Source: Sphaerisporangium corydalis
GTDB taxonomy: Bacteria; Actinomycetota; Actinomycetes; Streptosporangiales; Streptosporangiaceae
NCBI RefSeq assembly: GCF_025506355.1
Contig: NZ_JANZYP010000047.1
Location: forward strand, 18,430-82,429
Direction: 5' to 3'
Length of the DNA: 64,000 nucleotides
The position numbers and the translations under genes are program-made. Of this stretch, positions 14,490 to 25,501 are shown piece by piece; within the stretch, counting starts at the first letter, position 1; each line of letters opens with the position of its first letter. Below the pieces are notes generated by a model. It was not told the origin of the DNA. It saw nothing but the letters and a program-made list of their open reading frames with translations, and did not search any database.

Positions 14490-15263
14490 ATGGACCTGAA
14501 CGGAGCAGCAGCAATCATCTCAGGCGGTGCCAGCGGCCTCGGTGAGGCCACCGCACGCGAACTCGCCGGCGCGGGCGCCACCGTCGTCATCGCCGACCTC
14601 AACGCCGAGCGCGGCAAGGCCCTCGCCGACGAGCTGGGCGGCGTGTTCGTGCAGACCGACGTCTCCGACGAGGCCTCGGTCCAGGCGGCCGTGGACGCCG
14701 CCGTCGCCACGGGCAAGCCGCTCCGCGCCGTCGTCAACAGCGCGGGCATCGGCTGGGCCTCCCGCACGGTGGGCCGGGACGGCTCCCCGCACGACCTGGC
14801 CAGCTACCGCAAGGTGATCGACGTCAACCTGATCGGCACCTTCAACCTCATGCGCATCGGCGCTGCGGCGATGGCCAGGACCGAGGCCGCCGACGCCGAC
14901 GGGGCCCGCGGCGTCGTCATCAACACCGCGTCGGTGGCGGGCATCGAGGGCCAGACCGGCCAGGTGGCGTACTCGGCCTCCAAGGGCGGCATCATCGGCA
15001 TGACCCTGCCGGCCGCGCGCGACCTCGCGGCGGTCGGCGTGCGGGTGCTGACGATCGCGCCGGGCATCATCGACACGCCGATCTACGGCTCGGGCCCGGA
15101 GTCCGAGGCGTTCAAGGCCAAGCTGTCCGCGCCGGTGCCGTTCCCCAAGCGGATGGGCCGTGCGTCGGAGTTCGGCCACCTGGTGCGCGCCCTGGTCGAG
15201 AACGACTACATGAACGGCGAGGTCATCCGCTTCGACGGCGGCATCCGCTTCCAGCCCAAGTGA
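14490..15263 (+). CDS. Short-chain dehydrogenase, HSD10/3-hydroxyacyl-CoA dehydrogenase type
   Basis: 257 residues from ATG 14490. NAD-binding motif ISGGASGLGEATARELAGAG (about residues 12-31), the NADH-selecting acidic turn VVIADLNAERG, NSAGIGWA (NAG-like), and the catalytic triad in NTASVAGIEGQTGQVAYSASKGGIIGM (Ser, Tyr-x3-Lys). The sequence NTASVAGIEGQTGQ-AYSASK-G is the pattern of type II 3-hydroxyacyl-CoA dehydrogenase (HSD17B10-like), used in fatty acid or branched-chain acyl-CoA oxidation. The crotonase gene 48 bp downstream supports a beta-oxidation pair. An upstream in-frame extension into the STAS gene is rejected because it overlaps real coding sequence. Confidence 0.88.
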   Translation: MDLNGAAAIISGGASGLGEATARELAGAGATVVIADLNAERGKALADELGGVFVQTDVSDEASVQAAVDAAVATGKPLRAVVNSAGIGWASRTVGRDGSPHDLASYRKVIDVNLIGTFNLMRIGAAAMARTEAADADGARGVVINTASVAGIEGQTGQVAYSASKGGIIGMTLPAARDLAAVGVRVLTIAPGIIDTPIYGSGPESEAFKAKLSAPVPFPKRMGRASEFGHLVRALVENDYMNGEVIRFDGGIRFQPK

Positions 15264-15296
15264 GGCACGCCCGCTTCCAGCCCTAGTGAGACCCGC
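15245..15296 (+). repeat. 26-bp duplication of the SDR 3' end
   Basis: CCGCTTCCAGCCCAAGTGAG (15245 on, including the stop TGA) is followed directly by CCGCTTCCAGCCCTAGTGAG (15271 on). The two 26-bp units differ at three positions. Confidence 0.88.
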
Positions 15297-15311
15297 GAAC
15301 CGGAGGTAAAG

Positions 15312-16076
15312 GTGTCTGACGAGGTTCTCGTCGAGGTGGAGGGCGGCATCGCCGTCATCACGATCAACAGGCCGAAGGCCAGGAACGCGATCAACGGCGC
15401 CGTCGCCCGCGCGGTCGTCGCGGCCCTGGACGAGCTGGAGGAGCGCAAGGACGTCTCCGCGTACGTCCTGACCGGCGCGGGCGGCACCTTCTCCGCGGGC
15501 ATGGACCTGAAGGGGTTCCTGACCGGGGACGTGCCGCTGGTCCCTGGCCGGGGCTTCGGCGGTCTCACCGAGACGCCGCCGAAGAAGCCCATCGTCGCGG
15601 CGGTGGAGGGCTACGCGCTGGCCGGCGGGTTCGAGCTGGTGCTGGCCTGTGACATCGTCGTCGCCTCGGAGGAGGCGAAGTTCGGCCTGCCCGAGCCCAA
15701 GCGCGGCCTGGTCGCGGGGGCGGGCGGGGTGATGCGGCTGCCGCGCCGGATCCCCTACCACGTCGCGATGGAGATCGCCCTGACCGGCGACCACTTCCCG
15801 GCGGCGCGGCTGTACGAGGTCGGGCTGGTCAACAAGATCACCCCGCCAGGGGAGGCGCTGGCGGCGGCCAAGGAGATCGCGGCCAGGATCGCGGCCAACG
15901 CCCCCATGGCGCTGCTGGCGACCAAGCGCGTCATGGTGGAGTCGGCCGACTGGTCGCGCGAGGAGATGTTCGCCAAGCAGGGGGAGATCATCAACCCGGT
16001 GTTCGGCTCCAAGGACGCGACCGAGGGCGCCGTGGCGTTCGCCGAGAAGCGGGCCCCCAACTGGGCGGGAGAGTGA
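15312..16076 (+). CDS. Enoyl-CoA hydratase/isomerase (crotonase family)
   Basis: A 254-residue crotonase. Key parts are VEVEGGIAVITINRPKARNAI, the first oxyanion-hole segment TGAGGTFSAGMDLKGFLTG (about residues 54-72), the second AVEGYALAGGFELVLACDIVVASEEAKFGLPE with the GG oxyanion turn, and the Glu region LPEPKRGLVAGAGGVMRLPRRIP. It should act on acyl-CoA double bonds; FSAGMDLK is common in echA-type hydratases of unassigned chain length. The start is GTG 15312 after a strong GGAGGTAAA. It forms a probable unit with the SDR gene. Confidence 0.9.
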   Translation: MSDEVLVEVEGGIAVITINRPKARNAINGAVARAVVAALDELEERKDVSAYVLTGAGGTFSAGMDLKGFLTGDVPLVPGRGFGGLTETPPKKPIVAAVEGYALAGGFELVLACDIVVASEEAKFGLPEPKRGLVAGAGGVMRLPRRIPYHVAMEIALTGDHFPAARLYEVGLVNKITPPGEALAAAKEIAARIAANAPMALLATKRVMVESADWSREEMFAKQGEIINPVFGSKDATEGAVAFAEKRAPNWAGE

Positions 16077-16082
16077 CCGCGC

Positions 16083-16102
16083 CCCTCGGATGACGCCGAG
16101 GG
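16083..16102 (+). terminator. Weak hairpin after the crotonase gene
   Basis: CCCTCGG / CCGAGGG, a 7-bp stem with a 6-base loop, sits seven bases after the stop and lacks a T tract. It may act as an intrinsic-type terminator of the kind common in actinomycetes. Confidence 0.4.
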
Positions 16103-16247
16103 CCGCCGCGAGTAGGGCGCATGATGCCACCACCGGGTGCAACATGCGCCTTATTCGTGTCTCCGGCGAAATCGCGGGTTAAACCGGCGTTGCGTACGGT
16201 AAAGGGAGGACCAAGCACGTTCCACGGCACGTCACAAAAGGAGAGCG

Positions 16248-16907
16248 ATGAGCGAGCACGCGACCGGAGTCGCACCACCGGCCGGGCCGTCGTCGGGAGA
16301 CGTGGTCAAGCGGCGCGTGGTGGGCCTGGTCACCGGAGCCCTCGGCGCCGCCATCGTCATCTTCCTGCTCGTGGCCGTCGAGTGGGCCGTGGAGGTCGTC
16401 GACTACGTCCTGCCGCAGGACTTCGACCAGTACGGCATCGCCTCCCACGAGGTGAACGGCCTGCGGGGCATCCTGCTCGCCCCGTTCCTGCACGCGGGGT
16501 TCGCCCACCTGATGGCCAACACCGTCCCCCTGGCCATCCTGGGGTTCCTCGCCGCGCTGCGCGGTCTCGGGCGGTTCTTCGTGGCCAGCCTGATCATCAT
16601 CGTGGTGAGCGGGCTCGGGGTATGGTTCTTCAGCCCGCCGGGGCTGACGGTCGGCGCCAGCGGCCTGGTATTCGGATATTTCGGCTATGTCGTGACGCGC
16701 GGTATGTTCGACAGACACCTGTTCGACATCGTGCTCGGCATCGGGGTGGCCGTCCTGTACTACTCACTGATCTGGGGAGTGCTGCCGGGCCAGCCCGGCA
16801 TTTCCTGGCAGGGGCATCTGTTCGGGCTGGTGGGCGGTGTGTTCGCGGCCTGGGCGCTACGGCGGCGACGGCGTGCGCGCCGGGTTGAAATTCGCCCCGC
16901 CCCCTAA
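16248..16907 (+). CDS. Rhomboid family intramembrane serine protease
   Basis: A 219-residue membrane protein with about six helices. The rhomboid motifs are LHAGFAHLMANTVPLAILG (the H-A-x2-x-H-L-x-x-N loop, about residues 82-100), the catalytic Ser in VGASGLVFGYFGYV (G-x-S-G, about 138-151) and the catalytic His in WQGHLFGLVGGVFAAW (about 189-204). It would cleave within transmembrane segments of unknown substrates. A strong AAAGGAGAGCG precedes ATG 16248. It lies between metabolic genes and a BlaI-like repressor, with no obvious substrate nearby. Confidence 0.92.
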   Translation: MSEHATGVAPPAGPSSGDVVKRRVVGLVTGALGAAIVIFLLVAVEWAVEVVDYVLPQDFDQYGIASHEVNGLRGILLAPFLHAGFAHLMANTVPLAILGFLAALRGLGRFFVASLIIIVVSGLGVWFFSPPGLTVGASGLVFGYFGYVVTRGMFDRHLFDIVLGIGVAVLYYSLIWGVLPGQPGISWQGHLFGLVGGVFAAWALRRRRRARRVEIRPAP

Positions 16908-16953
16908 TTGATCACAGAATGGGTGAACAGCCCATTATTTCAGAAAGCACACC

Positions 16954-16988
16954 GTTAAAGATCCTTAACTAGTCGTGACCGGGGTCAC
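16954..16988. promoter_or_regulatory. Two inverted repeats upstream of the BlaI-like gene
   Basis: GTTAA/TTAAC (arms 16954-16958 and 16965-16969) and GTGACC/GGTCAC (arms 16975-16980 and 16983-16988, two-base centre) lie 18-52 bp before the repressor start. The second is a compact perfect dyad and a good candidate for autoregulation. Confidence 0.5.
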
Positions 16989-17005
16989 TGGGAGAGAATG
17001 TCGGC

Positions 17006-17416
17006 GTGAACAATCTGGGATCTTTGGAGCGCGCCATCATGGAAGTGCTCTGGGATTCCCCAGTACCCCTGCTCGTCCGCGAGCTTCAGGGGGTGCTGAA
17101 CGACGGCGGCGGCCGGCCGCTCGCGTACACGACGGTGCAGACCGTCGCCGAGCGACTGGTCAGGAAGGGCCTGCTGAGCCGCACGACCGACCGTAAGGCC
17201 TTCCGGTACTCCGCCAGCCGCTCGCGCGGCGAACACGTCACAGCGGTCATGCTGGAGGCCCTGGCGGAGAGCCAGGACCGGGCGCCGGTGCTCTCCTGCT
17301 TCGCCCAGAGCGTCGAACTCGACGACGCGCTGCGGCTGCTGGAGGAGCTGGCCCGCCGCACGGGCGGGCACAGGCACCCCGGCGGCCCCGGATGGGTGCC
17401 GCCGCCCTCGTCCTAG
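17006..17416 (+). CDS. BlaI/MecI/CopY family transcriptional repressor
   Basis: A 136-residue winged-helix repressor. The DNA-binding domain runs LGSLERAIMEVLWDSPVPLLVRELQGVLN...LAYTTVQTVAERLVRKGLLSRTTDRKAFRYSAS; the recognition helix is YTTVQTVAERLVRKGLL (about residues 43-59). The C-terminal half (about 80-120) would dimerise. There is no BlaR1-type peptidase gene next to it, unlike classical bla/mec systems, so the signal is unknown. Start GTG 17006 is supported by the family N terminus (LGxLExxIMxxLW). Dyads just upstream suggest autorepression. Confidence 0.9.
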   Translation: MNNLGSLERAIMEVLWDSPVPLLVRELQGVLNDGGGRPLAYTTVQTVAERLVRKGLLSRTTDRKAFRYSASRSRGEHVTAVMLEALAESQDRAPVLSCFAQSVELDDALRLLEELARRTGGHRHPGGPGWVPPPSS

Positions 17417-17434
17417 ACCGGGGGTCGCCCCAGG

Positions 17435-19874
<2,440 letters not shown>

Positions 19875-20043
19875 TCTCGGCCGCCTCCCTTTCTTGAAGT
19901 CAAAGCCTTGATGTCGAGATACCGGCGGGTCATATTCAACCCCCTCGGCGGAAGTGCTCCGCCTCCGGACCCGCCGGAACACGATCCGCCCTGGTGGGGG
20001 GCGCCGCTCCGGTGGTGGTGCCGAACGCGGAAGAATACCGCTC

Positions 20044-20697
20044 GTGGATGCCGCTCCGAGCCCGCCGTCCTTCGCCGGGCTTCGCCGTACATACGAGGGA
20101 CAGCCTCTGAGAGAGGCCGACCTCGCCGCCGATCCTGTGACGCAGTTCTCCGCCTGGTTCGCCGACGCCGTCGAGGCCGGGCTTCCCGAGCCGAACGCCC
20201 TGGTGCTGGCGACCGCCTCCGCCGGGGGCAGGCCGACCGCCAGGACCGTGCTGCTCAAGGCCTTCGACCAGGAGGGATTCGTCTTCTTCACCAACTACGA
20301 GTCGCGCAAGGGCCGCGACCTCACCGAGAACCCGAGGGCCGGGCTGGTGTTCCCGTGGCACCCGCTGCGGCGCCAGGTGCGCGTGGAGGGCCAGGTGGTG
20401 CGGCTCCCGAGAGAGGACTCCGCCGCCTACTTCCACTCCCGCCCGTACGGGTCGCGCATCGGGGCGTGGGCCTCGCGGCAGTCGGCGGTCGTGCCGTCCC
20501 GGGAGTCGCTGGACGAGCGCTACCGCGAGCTGGCCGAGCGCTGGCCCGAGGAACCGCCGATGCCCGACTTCTGGGGCGGCTTCCGTGTCGTGCCGTCGGA
20601 GGTGGAGTTCTGGCAGGGGCAGGTCGACCGCATGCACGACCGGCTGCGCTACCGCCGGTCGGGTGACGCCTGGGTGGTGGAACGCCTGGCCCCCTGA
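20044..20697 (+). CDS. pdxH: Pyridoxamine/pyridoxine 5'-phosphate oxidase
   Basis: 217 residues from GTG 20044. It oxidises PNP/PMP to PLP using FMN. Evidence: LRREADLAADPVTQFSAWF-type N terminus (LRRTYEGQPLREADLAADP), NALVLATASAGGRPTARTVLLKAF with the FMN-binding R-T-V-L-L-K, GFVFFTNYESRKGRDLTENPRAGLVFPWHPLRRQVRVEGQVVRL, the ShSRPYGSRIGAWASRQS segment, and the C-terminal FWQGQVDRMHDRLRYRR. The SD is weak (GGAAG), and the open frame extends 30 codons upstream without conserved sequence. PLP links it in function to the nearby serC. Confidence 0.93.
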   Translation: MDAAPSPPSFAGLRRTYEGQPLREADLAADPVTQFSAWFADAVEAGLPEPNALVLATASAGGRPTARTVLLKAFDQEGFVFFTNYESRKGRDLTENPRAGLVFPWHPLRRQVRVEGQVVRLPREDSAAYFHSRPYGSRIGAWASRQSAVVPSRESLDERYRELAERWPEEPPMPDFWGGFRVVPSEVEFWQGQVDRMHDRLRYRRSGDAWVVERLAP

Positions 20698-20767
20698 CAG
20701 GTCACCTGACACCCGTGGGTAGGGTGCCCGGATACGTGCGAGATGCGCGGTTCTGCCGAGGAGGGGA

Positions 20768-22024
20768 ATGCCGGGGGTCCAGTCAGGCCTGAGACGCGTC
20801 GCCGTGGACACCCGGCCGTTGCGCGTGCCCGCGTACCGGCGGCTGCTGCTGGGCCAGGGCGTCTCGTTCATCGGCTTCCAGCTCACCTCGGTGGCGGTCA
20901 GCGCCCAGGTGTACGACATCACCGGGTCCTCGCTGTGGGTGGGGCTGCTGGGCCCGGCGAACCTCATCCCGCTGGTCGTCTTCGGGCTGTGGGGCGGCGC
21001 CGTCGCCGACGCGGTCGACCGTCGCAGGCTGCTGCTCTGGGGCTCGTTGGTCGCCTGGACCGCTACCCTGGCCCTGCTCGTCCATGCCTGGACGGACATG
21101 CGGAACGTCTACCTGGTCCTGGCCATCGTGGCCGTGCAGTCGACCGGGTTCGCGATCACCTCCCCGGTGCGCGGCGCGATCATCCCAAGGCTCGTGCCCG
21201 CCGAGCGCGTCGCCGCGGCCAACACCCTGAACTTCCTGGTGAGCAGCGTCGGCACCGTCCTCGGGCCGCTGCTGGCCGGCATCGTGCTCGCCAAGCACGG
21301 GTACACCATGGCGTACCTCATCGACGTGCTCCTGTTCGGCGCCGGCTTCTACGCGGCCGCGCGACTGCCGCGCCTGCGGCCCCTCGGGGAGATCTCCCGG
21401 CCCGGCCTGCGGTCGGTGGTCGACGGGCTCCGGTACATCGCGGGCCAGCCGATCGTGATGATGTCCTTCGTGGTGGACATCATCGCCATGGCGTTCGCGA
21501 TGCCCCGGGCCCTCTACCCGCAGATCGCCGCCGAGCGCTTCGGCGGGTCGGCCATCGCGTTCGGCTGGCTGTCGGCCAGCCTGGCCATCGGCGCGGTCGT
21601 GGCCGGGCTGCTGTCGGGGTGGGTCGGGCGGGTGCGCCGCCAGGGGATGGCGCTCACCGTCGTCATCGCGCTCTGGGGCCTGACGGTCGCCGGGGCCGCG
21701 TTCGCGCAGCCGCTGTGGCTGATCGTCGCTCTGCTGGCGGTCGGCGGCGCCATCGACCTGGTGTCGGCCGTCTGGCGGCAGACGATCCTGCAGACCTACG
21801 CCCCCGACGAGATGCGCGGGCGCATGCAGGGGGTGTTCATGGTCGTGGTCGCGGGCGGGCCCAGGATCGGCGACCTGCGGGCGGGGGCGACGGCCAGCGC
21901 CTTCGGGCTCGTCCCCGCCTGGGCGGGCGGCGGGCTGCTCTGCGCGGTGATCGTGGTGGCCACCGGCCTCGCCGTGCCGGCCTTCAGGAGGTACGACGCG
22001 GTGGCGGAGCGCCTCAAGCGGTGA
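20768..22024 (+). CDS. MFS transporter (EntS/MFS_3-like exporter)
   Basis: A 418-residue major facilitator with about 12 helices. The N half begins RVPAYRRLLLGQGVSFIGFQLTSVAVSAQVYDITGSSLWVG; the loop 2-3 motif is GGAVADAVDRRRLLL (G-x3-D-x2-R/K), and the pair VRGAIIPRLVPAERVAAANTLNFLVSSVGTVLGPLLAG is characteristic of the EntS/tetracenomycin-like MFS_3 group. It exports an unknown small molecule. ATG 20768 follows GAGGGG. The downstream IdeR-like repressor makes a siderophore-export role conceivable, but nothing in the sequence proves it. Confidence 0.88.
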   Translation: MPGVQSGLRRVAVDTRPLRVPAYRRLLLGQGVSFIGFQLTSVAVSAQVYDITGSSLWVGLLGPANLIPLVVFGLWGGAVADAVDRRRLLLWGSLVAWTATLALLVHAWTDMRNVYLVLAIVAVQSTGFAITSPVRGAIIPRLVPAERVAAANTLNFLVSSVGTVLGPLLAGIVLAKHGYTMAYLIDVLLFGAGFYAAARLPRLRPLGEISRPGLRSVVDGLRYIAGQPIVMMSFVVDIIAMAFAMPRALYPQIAAERFGGSAIAFGWLSASLAIGAVVAGLLSGWVGRVRRQGMALTVVIALWGLTVAGAAFAQPLWLIVALLAVGGAIDLVSAVWRQTILQTYAPDEMRGRMQGVFMVVVAGGPRIGDLRAGATASAFGLVPAWAGGGLLCAVIVVATGLAVPAFRRYDAVAERLKR

Positions 22025-22294
22025 GATCACCCCGCTCTGGACGACGAGGGGCGAAAGATCACGTTATGGGCGTTCGCGCGACGCGGTCGGTAAAGAGTGA
22101 GATCCTGGTGGAGGAGTCACGTCCTCCCACTGCTCGCGGTCGTCCGCAATCCCGGGCCGTTCTGTCAGTAGGTCTGCGTAAGCTCTGCTCAGACGCCGGA
22201 TCCGCGCCCTTGCGGGGAACGTTCCCGGCCTGTTCGGACGCGGCCCCGAAGCCCAGGAGCCGGACGTAGCATCGATAGTTGGAGGGGAGGGGCT

Positions 22295-22999
22295 TTGACC
22301 GCACACGGCCTTATCGACACCACCGAAATGTATCTCCGCACCATCTTCGAGCTGGAAGAGGAGGGGATCACTCCTCTGCGGGCCCGCATCGCCGAGCGCC
22401 TGCAGCAGAGCGGCCCGACGGTCAGCCAGACGGTGGCCCGCATGGAGCGCGACGGACTCGTCCGCGTCGAGGGTGACCGCCATCTGACCATGACCGACCT
22501 CGGCCGCACGCTGGCGACCCGGGTGATGCGCAAGCACCGCCTGGCGGAGTGCCTCCTCACCCAGGTCATCGGGCTCCCGTGGGAGGAGGTCCATGTCGAG
22601 GCCTGCCGCTGGGAGCACGTCATGTCCGAGTCGGTGGAGGCCCGGCTGGTCAGCCTGCTCGGCAACCCGCAGGAGTGCCCGCACGGCAATCCCATCCCCG
22701 GGCTCGACGAGCTGGGGGTGAAGGAGCCTGATCTGTCCGCCCATGAGGTGATCTCCGCCATGGCCGATCTGGCCGGACCCGGAGATATACCCGTGGTGGT
22801 CCGCCGAATTAGCGAACAAGTGCAAAGTGATCCCGCTGTGATGCTTAAACTCAAGCAAGTTGGGATACAACCCGGACGCGAGGTGACGCTCGCGGCGAGC
22901 GACGACGGTGTACGGGTGACGGGTGACGATGAAGCGCACAACATTCCCGCGGACTTCTCGCGTGATGTCGCCGCGCACGTCTTCGTGGCCAGACGCTGA
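22295..22999 (+). CDS. ideR: Iron-dependent repressor, DtxR/IdeR family
   Basis: 234 residues from TTG 22295, after GGAGGGGAGGGG. The winged-helix domain is LIDTTEMYLRTIFELEEEGITPLRARIAERLQQSGPTVSQTVARMERDGLV; the metal sites are the Met in TTEMYL and the Cys, Glu and His in EACRWEHVMSESVEARL (DtxR ligands M10, C102, E105, H106 by position). The C-terminal SH3-like domain (PAVMLKLKQVGIQPGREVTLAASDDGVRV) is present, so this is a full-length three-domain DtxR/IdeR rather than a short MntR. It would repress iron uptake genes when Fe2+ is replete. A TTG start is unusual for such a core regulator. Confidence 0.9.
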   Translation: MTAHGLIDTTEMYLRTIFELEEEGITPLRARIAERLQQSGPTVSQTVARMERDGLVRVEGDRHLTMTDLGRTLATRVMRKHRLAECLLTQVIGLPWEEVHVEACRWEHVMSESVEARLVSLLGNPQECPHGNPIPGLDELGVKEPDLSAHEVISAMADLAGPGDIPVVVRRISEQVQSDPAVMLKLKQVGIQPGREVTLAASDDGVRVTGDDEAHNIPADFSRDVAAHVFVARR

Positions 23000-23167
23000 C
23001 GATCCAGGGCGTGCTTGGTTGGTTCCCACCGAGGGGTCTCCCCTTCCCTACTTCGACACCCCGGCCTTCTCGGAGCCTCCGGGTGGACGCCGCCTAGCCG
23101 TCGAGGCTGCCGCAGGAGCGCACGTGGTCCTCTTTTCGAACGACCCTCGTCGAGGGGTGGCCCCCAG

Positions 23168-25396
23168 ATGAAGCGATGGGGGGACCTTTCGCAAGACTCC
23201 GCCGACCACATGACGGCGGGCAATGTCCTCGATCATGCCGAGATGGCCGTCGTCGTCACCGACCGCTTCAGCAACGTGCTCTATTGGAACCCGTTCGCCG
23301 AGCGCCTGTTCGGGCGCCCCGACCGGCCCGTGGGCGCCGACCAGACCGTCCTGTCCTTAGGCATCATGGAGAAGGACCACCCCCTCGCCGTCGAGCTCGC
23401 CAAGCACGTGCTCAAGGGCGGGGTCTGGGAGGGCACCTTCGACGTCGCGCGCGCCGACGGCACGATCATCTACGTCCGCGCCCAGGCGGTCCCCCTGCGT
23501 CACCCGTCCGGCGCGGTCACCGGCATCGTGATCACCGCCCGCGAGGCGATGCGCAGCAACGAGCGGGAGAAGGACCGCTTCGGCCTGCTTGAGCGCATCG
23601 GCGAGCGGCTCGCCAGCTCGCTGTACGTCGAGGAGACGCTCAACCGGGTCGCCGAGATGCTGGTGCCCCAGTTCGCCGACCACTGCTTCATCGAGCTGAC
23701 CGAGGGCGACCGGCTGGTCCGCAAGGTCTCCACCCACGTCCAGGGCTGGACGCCCCCGCCCGGCACCTGGCGCCCGGTCGGCTCGGAGATCCGCTACCCC
23801 GCGGGCCACTACGCCGAGATCGCCCTGCGCCGCCAGGAGACGATCATCGTCGAGGACTTCGCGCAGATGAGCTACCCCTCGCCCAGCGAGGAGAGCAGCC
23901 GGCTGTGCGGCGAGATCGGCATGACCTCCGCCATCGTGGCCCCGCTGTGCGCGCGCGGCGAGACGCTCGGCTTGATGTACCTCGGCATGTCCAACCTCAC
24001 CGACCGGCGCTCGCCGCACTACGACGCCTTCGACCGCGACTTCGTCGGCGCCATCGCCACCCGTGTCGCGATAGCGGTGGACAACGCCCTGCTGTTCGAG
24101 GAGGAACGGCACACCGCCGAGTCCTTCCAGAAGTACCTGCTCCCGCGCGAGCTCCCCCAGCTCGACGGCCTGGAGATCGCGGTCCGCTACTACCCCGCCG
24201 CCCCGCTCGCCTCGCACGGCCAGGGCATCCAGACCCAGGTCGGTGGCGACTGGTACGACGTGATCCCGCTGTCCGCCGGCCGGGTCGGCATCGTGATCGG
24301 CGACGTCGAGGGCAGGGGCGCCAAGGCAGCTGCGGTCATGGGCCAGCTCAGGGCCGCGCTGCGCGCCTTCGCCCAGGACGACAAGTCCCCGGCCGACATC
24401 CTGGCCCGGCTCAACGAGTGGACGCGCATCATCGCCGCGCCCGAGCACGACGACTACGGCGCCGACGTCAGCACCCCGCCGATCGTCACCTGCCAGTACC
24501 TCGTGTACGACGCGTGGTCGCGGCAGCTCTCGTTCGCCAACGCCGGCCACGCGCCGCCGCTGCTCATCGTCGACGGCATGGTCACCGAGCTCGACATCCT
24601 GGAGGTCGGCCAGCCGCTCGGCGTCAACGCCAAGGGCATGCACGCCGACCTGGTCTACAAGGAGGAGAACCGCGTCCTGCCGCCCGGCGCCGCGCTCCTG
24701 CTCTACACCGACGGCCTGGTCGACCGGCGCCCGGTGCGCGAGTCGGGCGAGACGCCGCTGACCGACGACGAGACCCTCAGCATCCTGTGCGAGAAGGTCG
24801 CCAAGGCCTCCTCGGAGACCGTCGAGCGCATCGCCGACGCCGCCACGGTCGCGGTCCCCGGCGAGATCGACGACGACATGGCGATCCTGGTGATCCGGTC
24901 GGCGGGCAAGGAGCTCAAGTACGAGGAGCGCACCTTCCCCGCCCAGCCGATCATGGTGGGGGAGGCCCGGCGCATGGCGTCGGAGGCGTTCGCGAACTGG
25001 GGGGTGCCCGAGGAGCGGTCCGAGCTGGCCTGCCTGCTGGTCTCCGAGGTCGCGACCAACGTCGTGCTGCACGCCGCCAGCGCCAGCGTCCCGCGCAGGG
25101 AACTGGTGCTCGACGGCCCGCCGCTGCCGTTCGACGAGTCGTGGGACGTGCCCGGCTTCGACAACGAGATCGTCAACGAGAAGGAGTTCACGCTCCGGCT
25201 CCGGCGGGGCGAGGAGTCCATCTGGGTCGAGGTCTTCGACCAGGACCTCCGGCTGCCCCGCATCCGCAGCGCCGGCGAGAACGACGAGGGCGGCCGAGGC
25301 CTGTACCTCGTCGACCAGCTCGCCCGCCGCTGGGGCTCCCGCCCCACCAAGGAAGGCAAGGCCGTCTGGTTCGAAATCCCCACCCGAGGCCGCTGA
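23168..25396 (+). CDS. SpoIIE-type PP2C phosphatase with PAS, GAF and HATPase domains
   Basis: A 742-residue multidomain regulator. PAS at about 18-125 (AEMAVVVTDRFSNVLYWNPFAERLFGR), GAF at about 145-312 (FGLLERIGERLASSLYVEETLNRVAEML to IATRVAIAVDNALLF), PP2C/SpoIIE at about 317-580 (SFQKYLLPRELPQLDGLEIA, GGDWYDVIPLSAGRVGIVIGDVEGRGAKAAAVMGQLRAALRAF, LLYTDGLVDRR, DDDMAILVIR) and an RsbW-like HATPase at about 590-742 (ELACLLVSEVATNVVLHA, then GGRGLYLVDQLARRWGSR). It should dephosphorylate STAS antagonists and may also bind a sigma factor or kinase them. PP2C metal Asp residues (GDW, GDV, DDD) are intact. ATG 23168 lacks a strong SD. No STAS gene is adjacent. Confidence 0.92.
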   Translation: MKRWGDLSQDSADHMTAGNVLDHAEMAVVVTDRFSNVLYWNPFAERLFGRPDRPVGADQTVLSLGIMEKDHPLAVELAKHVLKGGVWEGTFDVARADGTIIYVRAQAVPLRHPSGAVTGIVITAREAMRSNEREKDRFGLLERIGERLASSLYVEETLNRVAEMLVPQFADHCFIELTEGDRLVRKVSTHVQGWTPPPGTWRPVGSEIRYPAGHYAEIALRRQETIIVEDFAQMSYPSPSEESSRLCGEIGMTSAIVAPLCARGETLGLMYLGMSNLTDRRSPHYDAFDRDFVGAIATRVAIAVDNALLFEEERHTAESFQKYLLPRELPQLDGLEIAVRYYPAAPLASHGQGIQTQVGGDWYDVIPLSAGRVGIVIGDVEGRGAKAAAVMGQLRAALRAFAQDDKSPADILARLNEWTRIIAAPEHDDYGADVSTPPIVTCQYLVYDAWSRQLSFANAGHAPPLLIVDGMVTELDILEVGQPLGVNAKGMHADLVYKEENRVLPPGAALLLYTDGLVDRRPVRESGETPLTDDETLSILCEKVAKASSETVERIADAATVAVPGEIDDDMAILVIRSAGKELKYEERTFPAQPIMVGEARRMASEAFANWGVPEERSELACLLVSEVATNVVLHAASASVPRRELVLDGPPLPFDESWDVPGFDNEIVNEKEFTLRLRRGEESIWVEVFDQDLRLPRIRSAGENDEGGRGLYLVDQLARRWGSRPTKEGKAVWFEIPTRGR

Positions 25397-25401
25397 CCTC
25401 T

Positions 25402-25501
25402 GGGGACGCGTGACCGCCGACGAGAGCACACCGAGCCCAGAGCGAGAGCCGGATCCCGGGGCCAGGCGATCCTTTCTCAGCACGGGCCGGGGGACGCGTG
25501 A
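25402..25501 (+). repeat. 12-bp direct repeat at the SigG-like gene start
   Basis: GGGGACGCGTGA occurs at 25402-25413 and 25490-25501, 88 bp apart. The second copy contains the GTG start of the sigma gene; the first starts a 33-codon ORF that runs into it in another frame. It could be an old junction duplication, but only 12 bp match. Confidence 0.5.
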
